DNA of 64,000 nt from Apostichopus japonicus (taxonomy: Eukaryota > Echinodermata > Holothuroidea > Aspidochirotida > Stichopodidae): positions 3,268,501 to 3,332,500 of the forward strand of contig NC_092571.1 in assembly GCF_037975245.1 (NCBI RefSeq), read 5' to 3'. Below, one piece after another: positions 14,501 to 25,253 of this stretch (the first letter of the stretch is position 1; each line of letters begins with the position of its first letter). The notes beneath the pieces are model-generated. The model did not search any database. It had not been told where the DNA came from and saw only the letters and a program-made list of their open reading frames with translations. The position numbers were made by a program, and so were the translations under genes.

Positions 14501-17500
14501 CAAGTCTTTTGGCTTCTCCAACATACACATGTGGCTGCTTGCAAACTGGTAGATTTGGGTGACATTAAATACTACTGTTATGTTGCAGTAAATCTCAATA
14601 TGTACATTGAACAATTTTATTAGCTTAATTATTAAATTTTCCTAAGTTTACATAGAAGTAACTAGTGTGGGTAATACTATATCACAACGATTGGAAATAC
14701 TCATTATGCGGGGAGTTTGCATACTGTAACAGGGTAAGACATACTTGTCACACTGAGGTTGGCATGGCTACAGTTTGTTGTGACATCCTCACACCAGAAT
14801 GTGGCATATACAGTACAGTAGCAGCTGTGTACGAAACATTCATCATACCAGAGTGTGGCATATCAGAGACATTAGGAGATATTTGTCACAAAGAGGATTT
14901 GGCATGGTTGTGTTAGGATATGCTCATCACACAGATAGTTGCATTGAAATACTTTGGATAGGAATCAACCAAATGCATTGATTGAATATATATACCTCAC
15001 CTTTCATTTTTCTTTTCGTCTTCAAACTGCTCTGGTAAAACTTTCAGCCAATTCCTTAACGTGACAAACAATGCTGGCTCATTCTTAAATCCATCTTTAG
15101 GCTTCAGTGTATGCAACCTTGCCATCTCTTTGGCAATAATCCTATTTCAATAGAAAAGAAACAAGTTTCAGAATTACTTGCTATTGTTTAGGTTTGCTTT
15201 TGGGCATGTATGTGATATATCAATTGAAAAGAACCATCAAATTGTGTAAATCACTAAGCCTTTTTATATAAATTAAATTTCAAAGGACACTGTTGCATTA
15301 TTATCTTGTTGTTACATTATCATTATCTTTCTTAATAATTTACAATTGAACAATGTTCAATTGTCTACGTTCTGTCCTCATTTGTAGTACTTGGTTCTCA
15401 TACTCATACTGGAGTACACACTGTTGTACTCATATTCATGTACGCTATTACTCATTAGTCTATTTTCATGTCCTCCTTTACATTGCAATGTATGTAATAT
15501 TAGGGAAACAACACGTATGTATTGCGTACACGGAACGCATCTTTTCGGTGATAATATACTTTATAATTTAATAATAATAATAATTTTAATAATTTATTTT
15601 ATAAAGTGTAAAATCTACAAAAGTGCTCTAAAACACTATGTAACAGTAACCAAAAGTATATGACAGCTAATATGTAGTAAAACTGCAGAATAAAATACAA
15701 TATAGATGAGTATGAAGAATAAATGGCACGCACGTTTTAACGTGTTGGAGTACTGCACATGAATAGAGTTGAATACACAGTTTATATATTGCAGTAATGC
15801 TGTTTAAATACATAAGTACTGTAGGTTTTCAGCTTTGACTTGAATGTTATTAGACTAGAAAAAGTTATACCAGAAACAGCTATACTTACGGATAGAGTTC
15901 ATCACTTCGGACACTCTCTGTTGAAAGTATAGAGCCAGGCATGTATCCATAGCTGATACCATTCTTAAAAGTAGCATGAAGCTTAGGGCCTAATCCTGCT
16001 TCATATAGCACTTGGAATGCTTTCAGTTCTAACTCCCGGTTTATAATTAACTCTGTTTTCCTCCCAAAGATTCGGACAAGGACCATATTTCGCTTATCGT
16101 CCCCTAAATAGGCTCCGATGAGTTTGTTGGAGATACCATCGGTGAAGACCTGGGTACATGAAATGGAAAACAAACAAATTAAAACTTCAGTTACGATATA
16201 TCATGGTTATGTATGGAGCAGTGAAGACCTGGGTACATGAAATGGAAAACAAAACAAATCAAAACTCCAGTTAGGATATACTATATCATGGTTGTGTTTG
16301 GGACAGTGAAGACCTACTGTAGACATGTACATGAATTATAGCTGTACAGTATATTTGAAGACTGGTCACATGTCTTCCACGATATCTGCAAAATCAGACA
16401 TAAAATACTTTACATTTATGATTTATGCAAAAGATGCCTCCAAACTTGACACAAATTTAGGGCTCTTAAAATGCAATCTGGATTTGGTTGCTAGGCGGGG
16501 CCGTATCCTAGCAACCAAAAGATTCTCAAAAGTTTTTTTGCCCAATTTCATCCTTTGAGACATATGGCAAGAGACCATATCAATTTCAGTCGATTCTGAG
16601 AGGGTCGACGTGGAGGCCACTGTTGATTTGGCATGGATTGACCCAAGTATGACATACAGTACTGTAACAATATAAAAGGGGATAAGAAACAAAACTTGTG
16701 AAAGGAAGTGTACTAAAAAACCCTATAAGGTGTACACTCAGTAAAAGAATGTTCAGTATGCAACCCCGGCCATAACGATCACCCAAGTCTAATTGTTAGG
16801 CCCTATAGCCATATGTAGGCCTTTACTTTTTGTTAGGTATAGGCCGAAATTAAGTACAGTGAACCAGAGATGGAGTCTTTGATTATCATTTCCTTTTTAA
16901 ACCAGTTAAATTGTAACAAAGTACAGTATGTATTAATTAGGTTACAATGAGTGATCACTGTTCCTGGTATACTGTAGGGTATTTAGAGTTACGTACTCAA
17001 CAGATCCGGCTTTAGAATGGTTCTCTAGGCCTAGCTGATTAGATTACACAATAACTATGTCAGATAGCAGCTACTCCTGTACGTAGTCTATGCATTTTAC
17101 TCATTTTGTGCATTTTATTTCTTGTCTGGATTGTGATGAACTATGCATGTACAGTATATGTACGAAACCCGATTTTACCGGCATTCCGGATTCCTGCAGT
17201 TCAGACTGGGACACCCGTCACATATATCCTAATATAGTGAAACACATGCTAGGTCATATATCTACTGTACTTTTACACTATATGGCGAACCTGATATATG
17301 TCTTTAAGCTGTTTCAAATTTATGCAACTTTAATGGGATTGTTGCTTCTAAAAACTCTATGAGGTAATTATTATTACATTTACCTTACATCTATATTTTA
17401 CACAAAACTGCTCAAATTAGGGACAATAAAGTAACTCCTTTTTAACTTATTCATATGGGATAGTAGGTTAGCACAGAGATGATGCTTGATCATTGAAATA

Positions 17501-20500
17501 TTTTTCAGTGCCAGTTTATATTTTTCAGTGCCAGTTTTCTGTTGCTTATTAAATATTCATGAGGGGTGGGGCCATATAAGATTTGGCTCAGCCTCAAAGT
17601 GGGCTTGTAAGCATGAAATCTCCAGAATAGTACAGCAGGTTTGGGTCGGTACTTGGCACAATGATACAATACAGGACAGTGATGGTCCTTATTTTCTTTA
17701 ATGGATTGTCTTCATATTTATGGTGGGTAGGATTTAATTTGAAAAATAAAAAAGAAAGTGTAATACCTCATTAATTAACCATATTAGATAGAAACTTCAT
17801 ATTGAGTATGGACATGATCATTGACACTGAAATGCATTCAATGCCATTTTTCTGTTGTTATGCAAATATTCATGAGGGGCAGTGCCCACAAATTGGGATT
17901 AGCAGTTAAAAACATAAAACTCAAGAAACCAATCTAGGGAAAATTCGTTACAAGTTCGACACAATCACGATACCTTATTTTGTGGATGTGAATGGCATTG
18001 TCATGTGTGGATTGGTCTTTAACGATACAATTCCTTCAAGATCTTATCCGATGACCTTTTCACATGGTCAGATTGTGTCAATGCACTTTATTTTTGGACA
18101 TTTACAGTAGTTTTCATGTGGATCATGACCAAGTTATAAAGTGTCTGTCCTGTGTAAACAGGCTGAAACAACATGGGAACACCTACACACATACGTCTGT
18201 GGTAACAACATTCACTCACTTCTTTGAATAGCAATCACTCTCCCCTCCCCTCCCCCGCCTCCCTCCCCCCCAAAAAAAACACTGGGACAAGGAAGGAACT
18301 TATTAAGGAAAAGAACTAATAATCATTTCTTTTCCCCCAAAAATTCCCCTCCTTCCTATTGTCAACAATGTTTTTACCAGGATTGAAGCACATATATATG
18401 TATACTGTCCATCCATAGATGAAAATCATTCAATTATCTTAACTGCAACGGTATGTCAATGACAGTCTATTCCCTCCATCGAGGCGACCAAATTTCCAGC
18501 TGATGAAATTTCTATATAATTAATGTCTGTAGTTCCAGCTTGTTTTATTTTCTTCTAAAGCATACCATCCACTAGTGTGTAAATATGTGCACACGTTAGA
18601 TATGTGCGTAAAGGCAAATGTTACTTAGTTATCTTGAGTGATTTTCCTTGAAATAGAACACATTTGGAATGTACAGTACTGTTAATAGCTGGTAATTAAT
18701 GTACAGTACTATGAGTTACAGCCTTCTTCAAACTGCAATGGTCATTTTGCATGAATATCCGGTGGAGAAATATCATTTACAAATTAGTTTGGCAGTCAAC
18801 ATGGATCATCCTATTGTACTTGCTGAATGTATTTTAATTTGGCAGTCAACATGGATCATCCTACTTGTTTAATGTATTTTAATTTGGTGGTCAACATGGA
18901 TCATCCTACTTGTTTTAATTTTAATTTGGTAGTCAACATGGATCATCCTACTTGCTTCATGTATTTTAATTTGGTGGTCAACATGGATCATCCTACTTGT
19001 TTAATGTATTTTAATTTGGTGGTCAACATGGATCATCCTACTTGCTTAAAGATGAACGATAGTGATTTTTCAGCATCGACAAAAAAATATGATTTTATTC
19101 AAGAGTATTCTAGTTGGTTTCCATATTACACATGTGAAAATTCAAGTCAATCCGATGTTGCGAAAGGCTTAAAAAAAATTCCTAAACTCTTTGATTTTTT
19201 GAACAAAAATTGGGCTTTTCGCGAACAGCGATATGATGATCACGTGATCTACAGTGACAAGTGACGTCGTTATGATGATAACAAAGTGAGCTCGGCGTAG
19301 TGTACTTCAGCAGTGTGCACTTAGTGTGTAAGTTTAGTTGAAACCTACTCTACATTGGACTCGACAAACATCCTAAACCAGAGAGGAGATTTGATACACT
19401 GCGTGAGACATTTAACGGTCTAATTTTAATAAGGTGTTATTGTTCCTGCTTTTTCTTGTCGTTTTAGTGAAGCCGACTGCCCCAATGTAAATTACGGAAT
19501 AATCGGTCATAGAGCCATCTCGGGCCCAATTGAAATTTGCGTGTGGCAAGGTCACTAAAGTAAAAAAAATTTGAAAGATTGATGCTTTTATGCCGCATTA
19601 TTTATATATATCCCGATAAATGCAACAGTGTTGGAACTGGAAGACATGTCAGACGTGAACAACGTAATGACTATGTGAGGAGAGAATCCACGTGCAAATT
19701 TCAATTGGGGCATGGACGTCACTTAGGCAGAGTTTTTTTGGGGCAGAGATGCGTTCATACCCTCCAAACCACTTTAAATGTAATACGAATAGGAAATGTA
19801 TGTATGCTCGAGCGAAACAAAACATCGTGTATTACTTACGGTAGCGCACACTGTCACTTATGTTTGCACAGTGTGAAAGTACCGTTTGCGGACCTACGTG
19901 AAGCTGGGCTAGAATACGATTCCTCCTGAAGCCCAAACCACGAGGCATGCATGTGAATAAACGCTATAAGCATTGCATGTAGTGAGAAAATTGTTCGAGC
20001 TAGACTAACTACTTGATTGAGTTCAAATGCGGTTGTATTTCAAGCTCAGTGAAACCTTTCTGTTGGATTTAATGACACACGGAACAAGGAACGTTTATGT
20101 TTTACAGTAGGCCTAGTGCATACAAGCGAATCTACTTTGTTTAGAACTTTGGATTTTCTTTCGGATGTTATACTAAACTACGTTTGAGACTATCATCACT
20201 ATTGTTATTGTGCCAGTTTGACTGGTAAGTGAGCACATTCATACATCACTCTGTATAAAACCGCCAAAAACGTGATCTTGAGATTTACGTTACTTTGGGT
20301 CAGCTTGCGAGTTACCTCACCAGATATTGGTAAATCGTTGCGAAATCGCCGCAAATTTCGTAAAAAAAACTTGTAAACACGTGGTGAAGAAATCAAGAAA
20401 CACCATGATATTCATTATCTATTTATGTCTTGAACATTACGCCGGAAAAAAGTTATGCTGACACGAAATGCATGCACAGCTCCGTACTGAACAGTTCACA

Positions 20501-23500
20501 ACAGAAAAGATCATCACAGTGTGTCGTCATTCACTGACATGAGGGCTGTTCAAGGTCGTTGCAGTGTTTGCAAATTCCTAAATTACGGAGACGAAAAAAT
20601 GATGTTTCAATTCCCTGTTTTATAACTTTCCGGTGTGCTATTTGGAAAATTAAAAAAATATGTTGCTTGGTTAAATGTAAACTACATTATATATGAAAAT
20701 GAGAGATTTTTTTTCTGTCACTATCGTTCTACTTTAATGTATTTAAATTTGGTAGTCAACACGGATCATCCTACTTGCTTCATGTATTTCAATTTGGTAG
20801 TCAACATGGATCATCCTACTTACATAATGTGTTAACTTACTGTAACAGTTTGACACAATAATTATTATTTATTAATTAACTGATCACCATCGAATTATTC
20901 AAAACGTGTGTCTTAAACATGACATTTACATATATTTTAGGGATGCACCGGATCCAAATTTTTGGATCCGGCCGGAACCGGATTTTGCCGGATAGTACAT
21001 GAAATCCGGCCGGATAAAATCCAGCCGGAACCGGATTTTTTCATTACACAAATGAAAATTGTTAATAAGAAGTAGAAGTATGAAACAAGGAGCAAATCTT
21101 AGGTCAGACCATTGAGAAAATTAAATTAAACATGTTAAACCTAATTTTTCCTTACTTTGAATGTTTTTATTAATTTTTGGAAATAGTTTACATTGATTTA
21201 AGTTAACACCAACACCTTTTTAGGAATAATTCAGGCCAGATTTTGAAAAAGATCCGGCCCGATTTTGAAAAATATCCGGAACCGGATAATTGCTCATTAT
21301 CTGGCCGGATAGTCCGGACGGACCGGATATCCGGTGCATCCATAATATATTTTTGTGTTGCTTTGCTCATTCATTCATGCCACAAATGTACAACTATTCC
21401 TAAAGTATACCTATTGATAATGCCTTACAGTGCCACTCAATTTTGATAGTGTTTTGGATAGCCAAAACTCCCCTAAACTTCCTAATTCTTATGGTCTTGC
21501 AATAATATAACATTTCATTTTATATCTACTTTAGAGTACCTGAAACAAGATAAATATTAAAGTAAGAAAAATAACAAGGACAGACTATACAGTAGAACCA
21601 ATTAACAAAATTTTATCATCATTATGCATGTTCACATTTACAGCACCCTGAAATACTGTTTTACAAGGCTATATAAGAAGTGTTTTCTATGGGTGCAGAA
21701 AGCAGTGGGTTAGAGATATGTCTAGCTGTAAACAAGTCCATTCCTCCATGGAAATTACAGTAGTTCTGATGTCAGTGATGGTCATCAACTTCAGGAAGAT
21801 ATTAATATACTAGGACAATGGGCTAAAGATTGGGGCATGAGTTTCCAGCCGGTGAAATGTAACATTATGACCATTACTAGAAAGAGGAAACCTGTGAATT
21901 TCAATTACATGCTCAATGGGGTTCACTTGGCTAAGGTTGATTGTGTTAAATATCTGGGTATTCATATCACTTCAGATCTCAACTGGGGAAAGCATATTCA
22001 AAATGTGTGTAACAAAGGCAATAGGATGTTGGGAGTTCTTCGTAGAAACTAATCCCCTTGTTCGAAGGATGCAAAATTGGCTGCGTATAAAGGTCTCCTC
22101 CTGCCAATATTGGAATATGCCAGTTCTGTCTGGGATCCCCACCAAGCTTTCTTGCAGCACAACCTCGAAAACATTCAGAGGCGTGCAGCCCGTTTCATCG
22201 CTTCAGATTATTCAAGAGAGCCTGGCTCTGTCTCATCTCTTTTACAGGACCTAAACCTGGTGCCGTTGGCAGAGAGGCGCAGGCAAAGTAGAATCATCTT
22301 ATTTGCTAAGGGCATCCATGGTCAGGCTCAGATTCCTATTGACTGCCTAAGGAAGCCTCTGCGTAGGAGTCGGAACATGCACGATATGCATTTCTGCCAA
22401 TTGTATGCCAGTACCAATTGCTATAAGTATAGTTTTCTTCCAAATACAATTAGGGATTGGAATAGTCTGCCTTCAGACCTCATTAGTAGTTCCAGTGGTT
22501 CTGTGAATCCTGTCACTCATATCAGTACTCATGTCATGGGCGGCGATCCGTACTTCCGAGTGGGGGGGATATGACCTTGTTGACTATCTAAGCGTAGCGC
22601 CACCATGAGTTGGCGCGAAGCGTACAAGAAAATTTTGGGATTTACAAACCCTCTAGATGGCCGGAAACGGCACTTGCCGAGGTTTCCAAGCGGCATATAC
22701 CCAACTTTAAAATAGGGATTTCATGTCCGAAATATCTCATAATCAGGATCCAAAATACTTTTTTTTTAACTTCGGGTGTTATTTTGGGAAAATTGCCCCT
22801 GCCAATCTTTTTTCAGGCGCAACGTTAGAATGTTCGAGAGCTCTTTATATTATTCGATGAAGAAAATGGCCTCATGCAGGCTATTATAGGCCTATACACA
22901 TGCAATACACAATTACACATAGTTACATTCCTAGGTACCGATTGCTAGGGCATCCAGGTGAAACGTACGTGTATTAACAGGGGCGTCGGAAGCTATTTGG
23001 GATTGGTACGGAAGATCAGAGTGTGGCCATCTACCATAATTATCGGGGGAGGTGGGGGACGTTTGGAAGGTCAAACTACGCTACGCGCCACCATTGGTTG
23101 GCGCTTAGCGTAATGGAGAAAATTTGAAAAAATGCCTCCCAGGTTGCAGGAAATGGCACTTCCCGAGCTTTTCTTCTGTGCATTCTCCCTTGTCTGTTTT
23201 TGTACCCGATTAATCTTCTGAAACACATTTTGAAGTATGTTTTCATTTTGGTTCTTTATTTTTTGCCTTTTTTTCTTCTTAGTGCTACTTTTTTTTCCTT
23301 TTTTTTTGCTCCGTGAATAGTGGTGCGGCGAACCGCTCCGACGCCCCTAATTAAGCATTACCCTGGTAACATGAGATTCTCAGCTGTTCGAGGGAACATG
23401 TACGTGTGTAGGCCTACTATAGGGCCTATATGAATACTATGAGGGTGCATATATGTACTATATCAATACCGTGGGCGCAATAATACATTTTGTTGTTATA

Positions 23501-24663
23501 GGGCCAATGAAGCCTACAGTCAACTATTCTTGCTTTATAAAGACGGTTTATTTGAAAAGATCGCACTGCGTTTATGGTATAGGCGAGAAATGAAGCTAAA
23601 AAGAGCCGTACATTCACGATGATGCATAAATGAAGGCATGAAAATATTCTTATTCCTGGCATTTGGTGGGGGGGATATGGTGTATTACATCCCCTCCACC
23701 CATTTTCATGGGGGGGATATATCCCCCCCATCCCCCCCAGGATCGCCGCCCATGACTCATGTCAGATTTAACTAATTACTCTCTTGACGTGTGTGTGGTG
23801 AGATATTGTCCCTTTTTGCGGATGTGTCACCGTAACGAAGACGAAGACGAACATGCAGTGCAGGTATGAGGATCACTATCACCTACAAATTTGTTTACTT
23901 CGATCCAACCCAGAACAAATAGAGTACAGTAGTCATGTTTCGATGCTGTGATAATTACTGTGCTGTCTTACAAATATACTACATATGCACCAGTATAGCA
24001 GTCTTACAGTATTAGATTCTTACTGTCAACAAGTTGCAGGTCGTATTTTGGTATCAGGCCTGGGCTTTACAAAGTAGATTTTTCACCAATGAATTATAAT
24101 TTAATTTTAAGAATTCAGGAATAACCACAAATCTGACCCCTAATATGTATGTCACAAATACACTGCTGTAAATGATAACATAGGGAATCATTATGGCTGG
24201 TCCTTTGGAGTTCTAAGGCAACTGATGGGTATCACTATCACTATCAGCCTAGGCGAGTCAAACTGCGACAAAATACAATTATGCCTAGCATAGGCCTAAA
24301 TTGACCTAGGCCTAGGCTGTGTAGACATTACGCTTTTAGGCTTGACCAGTACAAAATAGTCTAACGTTATACTTGACCTAAAGTTAAATTAGGGCTAACG
24401 TTAGGCCTAGCCTACAACACCCCGTATTAGGCCTTTACTTCACATATAAAAGAACTGTGTCTCCAAGGTCAGAGTCATATAGGTTGGGAGCGCCTGACTC
24501 ATGAGGCCTACACTACGTTAATTCAGTGAAGCCCTGGACTTACCTTGCAGTTCACATTTGCTCTGTCCCAGTCAGGGCGAACATGCTTCAACACTGCAAG
24601 AGCTCCTTCTTGGAGTTTGTTCTCATCTAAGAGAAGATCAAGTTTCAAATAATCATTCGCCAT
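3923..24663 (-). CDS. ETNK1: Ethanolamine kinase, complete eight-exon gene
   Basis: Ethanolamine kinase phosphorylates ethanolamine with ATP, the first cytosolic step of the CDP-ethanolamine route to phosphatidylethanolamine. I assembled the coding exons by hand: 24663-24544, 16149-15890, 15141-15001, 13430-13288, 9630-9547, 7641-7481, 6231-6158 and 3995-3923. Every intron is GT-AG and every phase closes, giving 351 residues, close to the short vertebrate ETNK1 form. Diagnostic segments are FTDGISNKLIGAYLG and VLVRIFGRKTEL in exon 2, the Brenner-type catalytic loop HNDLLLANII (Asp209) in exon 4, the metal-binding FIDYEYANYN (Asp228) plus GNHFDEY in exon 5, AAHFFWGTWGLIQA in exon 7 and YGIARFNEYF near the end. 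The TDGISNKL and GNHFDEY signatures favour ethanolamine over choline kinase. The start is the only in-frame ATG in exon 1 (MANDYLK, G at -3 and +4); an in-frame stop lies further upstream with only a TTG between. Protein identity is very likely; the subtype (ETNK1 or ETNK2) is inferred. Confidence 0.95.
4275..4440 (+). mobile_element. 3' fragment of an L2/CR1-type non-LTR retrotransposon
   Basis: About 50 codons are open and end with the classic C-terminus of L2/CR1 reverse transcriptase polyproteins: FSTCAPRLWIKLP, then FKSNLKTHLFEKYF. More degraded related sequence may extend back to about 4140. It lies in the last intron of the kinase gene, antisense to it. It is a 5'-truncated dead copy. 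Confidence 0.7.
4600..6157. other. Kinase intron 7, mostly unannotated sequence
   Basis: Contains a (TA)n run at about 5502-5537 and, from about 5605, a 104-bp segment duplicated in tandem (see the next entry). No further coding sequence was recognised in this part of the intron. Confidence 0.5.
5590..5930. repeat. Dispersed repeat with a tandem 104-bp duplication and TGACCT half-sites
   Basis: A segment beginning TGCTGACATTTTGACCCC occurs at about 5605 and again at about 5708, with the downstream phrases CCTTGTACTCAT and GCATATGTAAACATTCTCC kept in both. Related sequence recurs at 13905-14400. It is interspersed, non-coding, and rich in TTGACC/TGACCT motifs. Confidence 0.65.
7845..8189. mobile_element. 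hAT-like MITE with 8-bp target duplication
   Basis: A 345-bp element bounded by imperfect terminal inverted repeats (left CATAGGCGTAGGAG, right ending CATACGCCTATG) and flanked on both sides by the 8-bp direct repeat ACTGCAAG (7837-7844 and 8190-8197). An 8-bp duplication with CA...TG ends is typical of hAT elements. It has no coding capacity and sits in kinase intron 5. Confidence 0.8.
8198..9546. other. Remainder of kinase intron 5, no gene recognised
   Basis: Open frames here are short and lack recognisable protein sequence. The stretch 8640-8880 is GC-richer than its surroundings (phrases like GGGACCGCCGTTTAACGTCC) and looks like a piece of a dispersed repeat, which I cannot name. Confidence 0.45.
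9732..12034. repeat. Minisatellite, about 62 copies of a 37-bp unit
   Basis: Tandem copies of a 37-bp unit built around ACCAATATGTGCGCATACAC followed by TATGAACCTATTTATTG; some units are 36 bp. The centre alternates between TGCGCA and TGCACA, the latter making a perfect ATGTGCACAT palindrome. The core ATATGTGCGCATACAC is a 16-nt alternating purine-pyrimidine run. It lies in kinase intron 4, starting about 100 bp from exon 5. Long open frames on both strands here are artefacts: 37 is not a multiple of 3, so all frames cycle without stops. Confidence 0.97.
12300..13085. repeat. Degenerate minisatellite of about 24-45-bp units
   Basis: Diverged repeats of phrases such as GGGAACTGATCCTAG, CTGACCCTAGTAACACATAGGG and GTCATTCAGGATTTT. 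The most regular part is at about 12855-12955, where ACACATAGGGAGCTGACC recurs three to four times. It is in the same kinase intron as the 37-bp minisatellite but is unrelated in sequence. Confidence 0.7.
13905..14400. repeat. Dispersed repeat with nuclear-receptor-like TGACCT motifs and a CA-rich end
   Basis: Three diverged units of roughly 110-130 bp each contain a TTTGACCT...TGACC block, a CACCAATTTCGATAGG-like block and a TTTTGAGTTAT...TGTTTACAA block. It ends in a CACACA-rich tract at about 14340-14390. At 13938-13950 the sequence is TGACCTTTGACCT, a consensus DR1. It is related to 5590-5930 and lies in kinase intron 3. Confidence 0.6.
14400..15000. other. Kinase intron 3, nothing else recognised
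   Basis: A loosely repeated phrase (CCAGAATGTGGCATA and CCAGAGTGTGGCATA, about 14800-14870) suggests a small decayed tandem repeat. No gene was recognised. Confidence 0.4.
15142..15889. other. Kinase intron 2, nothing recognised
   Basis: AT-rich, with an ATT/AAT-rich patch around 15570-15602. No coding or mobile sequence was recognised. Confidence 0.4.
16141..16320. repeat. Tandem triplication spanning the 3' splice site of kinase exon 2
   Basis: The exon 2 boundary segment (plus-strand GTGAAGACCTGGGTACATGA) is repeated at 16221 and, shortened, at 16306, with flanking sequence such as GAAATGGAAAACAAA and CATGGTT also repeated. On the minus strand each copy presents an AG followed by GTCTTCAC, so the real acceptor (AG at 16151-16150) has two upstream copies about 79 and 164 bp away. 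Confidence 0.85.
16350..18785. other. Part of kinase intron 1, no gene recognised
   Basis: Contains two diverged copies of a block with CAGTGCCAGTTTTCTGTTG and ATATTCATGAGGGG (17505-17580 and 17830-17885), probably decayed dispersed repeats, and a polypyrimidine tract at about 18236-18272. No coding sequence was recognised. Confidence 0.45.
18790..19055 (+). repeat. 45-bp minisatellite (about six units), in frame with a 145-codon ORF
   Basis: Units contain GTCAACATGGATCATCCTAC and encode a 15-residue repeat, MYFNLVVNMDHPTCL. The open frame continues past the repeats (ATG 18827 to stop 19264) into about 70 unique residues (FIQEYSSWFPYYTCENSS...). I recognise no domain. Because 45 is a multiple of 3 the frame can stay open by chance, so coding is doubtful. 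Two more units lie at 20735-20825 in the same orientation. Confidence 0.75.
19265..20730. other. Segment between the two groups of 45-bp repeats, nothing recognised
   Basis: About 1.5 kb of non-repetitive sequence bounded on both sides by 45-bp units in direct orientation. Short open frames here start at TTG rather than ATG and show no recognisable protein. It could be the interior of an unclassified mobile element. Confidence 0.35.
20735..20825 (+). repeat. Two further 45-bp minisatellite units
   Basis: GTAGTCAACACGGATCATCC and GTAGTCAACATGGATCATCC, each preceded by ATGTATTT(A/C)AATTTG, match the array at 18790-19055 in sequence and orientation. Confidence 0.85.
20938..21344. mobile_element. 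hAT-like MITE with TAGGGATGCACCGG ends
   Basis: A 407-bp element. The left end is TAGGGATGCACCGGATCC; the right end is CCGGTGCATCCATA, the near-perfect inverse. Both sides are flanked by the 8-bp repeat ATATATTT (20930-20937 and 21345-21352). The subterminal regions are full of CCGGA/TCCGG motifs (such as GGCCGGATA), as is common for hAT transposase binding sites. Non-autonomous, in kinase intron 1. Confidence 0.85.
22535..23754. mobile_element. hAT-like transposon inserted in CR1 copy 1
   Basis: A 1220-bp element with 15-bp perfect inverted ends (CATGGGCGGCGATCC) and an 8-bp target duplication ACTCATGT at 22527-22534 and 23755-23762. CR1 copy 2 shows the corresponding uninterrupted site. 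Inside are two related stem-forming blocks (GCGCCACCATGAGTTGGCGC at about 22599 and GCGCCACCATTGGTTGGCGC at about 23085). There is no transposase open frame. Confidence 0.9.
22978..23352. mobile_element. Possible second TIR element nested inside the 1220-bp transposon
   Basis: CAGGGGCGTCGGA at 22978 and TCCGACGCCCCTA near 23338 form inverted ends about 370 bp apart inside the larger element. I could not find a clean 8-bp duplication (flanks TGTATTAA and ATTAAGCA), so these may instead be subterminal repeats of the host element. Confidence 0.4.
23869..24543. other. Start of kinase intron 1, nothing recognised
   Basis: Rich in TAGGCCTA-type palindromic 8-mers around 24280-24430. No coding or mobile sequence was recognised. 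Confidence 0.4.
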
Positions 24664-24908
24664 CTCCTTACAGGATAATTGAACGTGAACTTGACAGTAG
24701 CAACGATAGGGCCGAAGTACTGTAGTAATATTAGACTGTCGGCTTGCTGCAGCTATTCGACGATCCGTGCGTTCTACAGCCAACAGGTTGGGGGACTTGC
24801 CGTAGGCTTACCGTGAACTAGGCCTCGTTGTGTGTACACGACAAGCACATGCATAAACTGGCAGTTCGAGCGGACGGTGGCTAACGCTAAATGTTAAGTA
24901 CTTCATGA

Positions 24909-24916
24909 TGACGTAA
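24909..24916 (+). promoter_or_regulatory. CRE/ATF-like site upstream of the kinase gene
   Basis: TGACGTAA lies about 250 bp upstream of the kinase start codon, in the only 290 bp separating the gene from an L2-like retrotransposon fragment. No TATA box was seen here. A single 8-mer can occur by chance, so this is weak. Confidence 0.25.
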
Positions 24917-25253
24917 AAGTGAACGTCCTCTTGGTAAAATCATTCGTCGTCATGCCTTAGACTTTCATCTCTATGCAGATCAGATGACGCACAGTTGTAC
25001 TGTTCTTTTGACCCAAAAATACCAGGTGCACGGCAGCATGCCATTGAGAAGCTTCAACTGTGTATTGCTGAAATCCAAGAGTGGATGACTTGCAACAAGT
25101 TAAAATTAAATGAGAGCAAAACTGAGTTCATTGTGCTTGGATCACCCTTTTTTCTTCAGAAACTGCCACCTGTGTTACTGAAAATCGGTGATGCACATAT
25201 TGAACCAACACAGTCGGTTCGGAACTTGGGCATAATGTTTGATGCAAATATGA

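Larger units (their letters stand above)
21768..23868 (+). mobile_element. CR1-group non-LTR retrotransposon, copy 1, split by a DNA transposon
   Basis: A 5'-truncated reverse transcriptase 3' half in two parts, 21768-22534 and 23763-23868, separated by the 1220-bp element at 22535. It encodes the thumb and C-terminal region (CVKYLGIHITSDLNWGKHI, LEYASSVWDPHQ, PNTIRDWNSLPSDLI). It is inactivated by a premature TAA at 22050-22052, where copy 2 has TTA. The 3' tail ends in an AACGAAGACGAAGACGAAC-type short tandem repeat. Copy 2 at 26283-27794 is in the opposite orientation and nearly identical. Confidence 0.9.

Noticed and set aside
18790-20825. LTR retrotransposon bounded by the 45-bp repeats
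   Set aside because: The repeated ends are just short tandem units of different copy number, with no TG...CA ends, primer site or polymerase sequence between them.
24544-24783. Longer N-terminus for the kinase starting at 24783
   Set aside because: That codon is TTG; the only in-frame ATG is at 24663, and it has a good start context.
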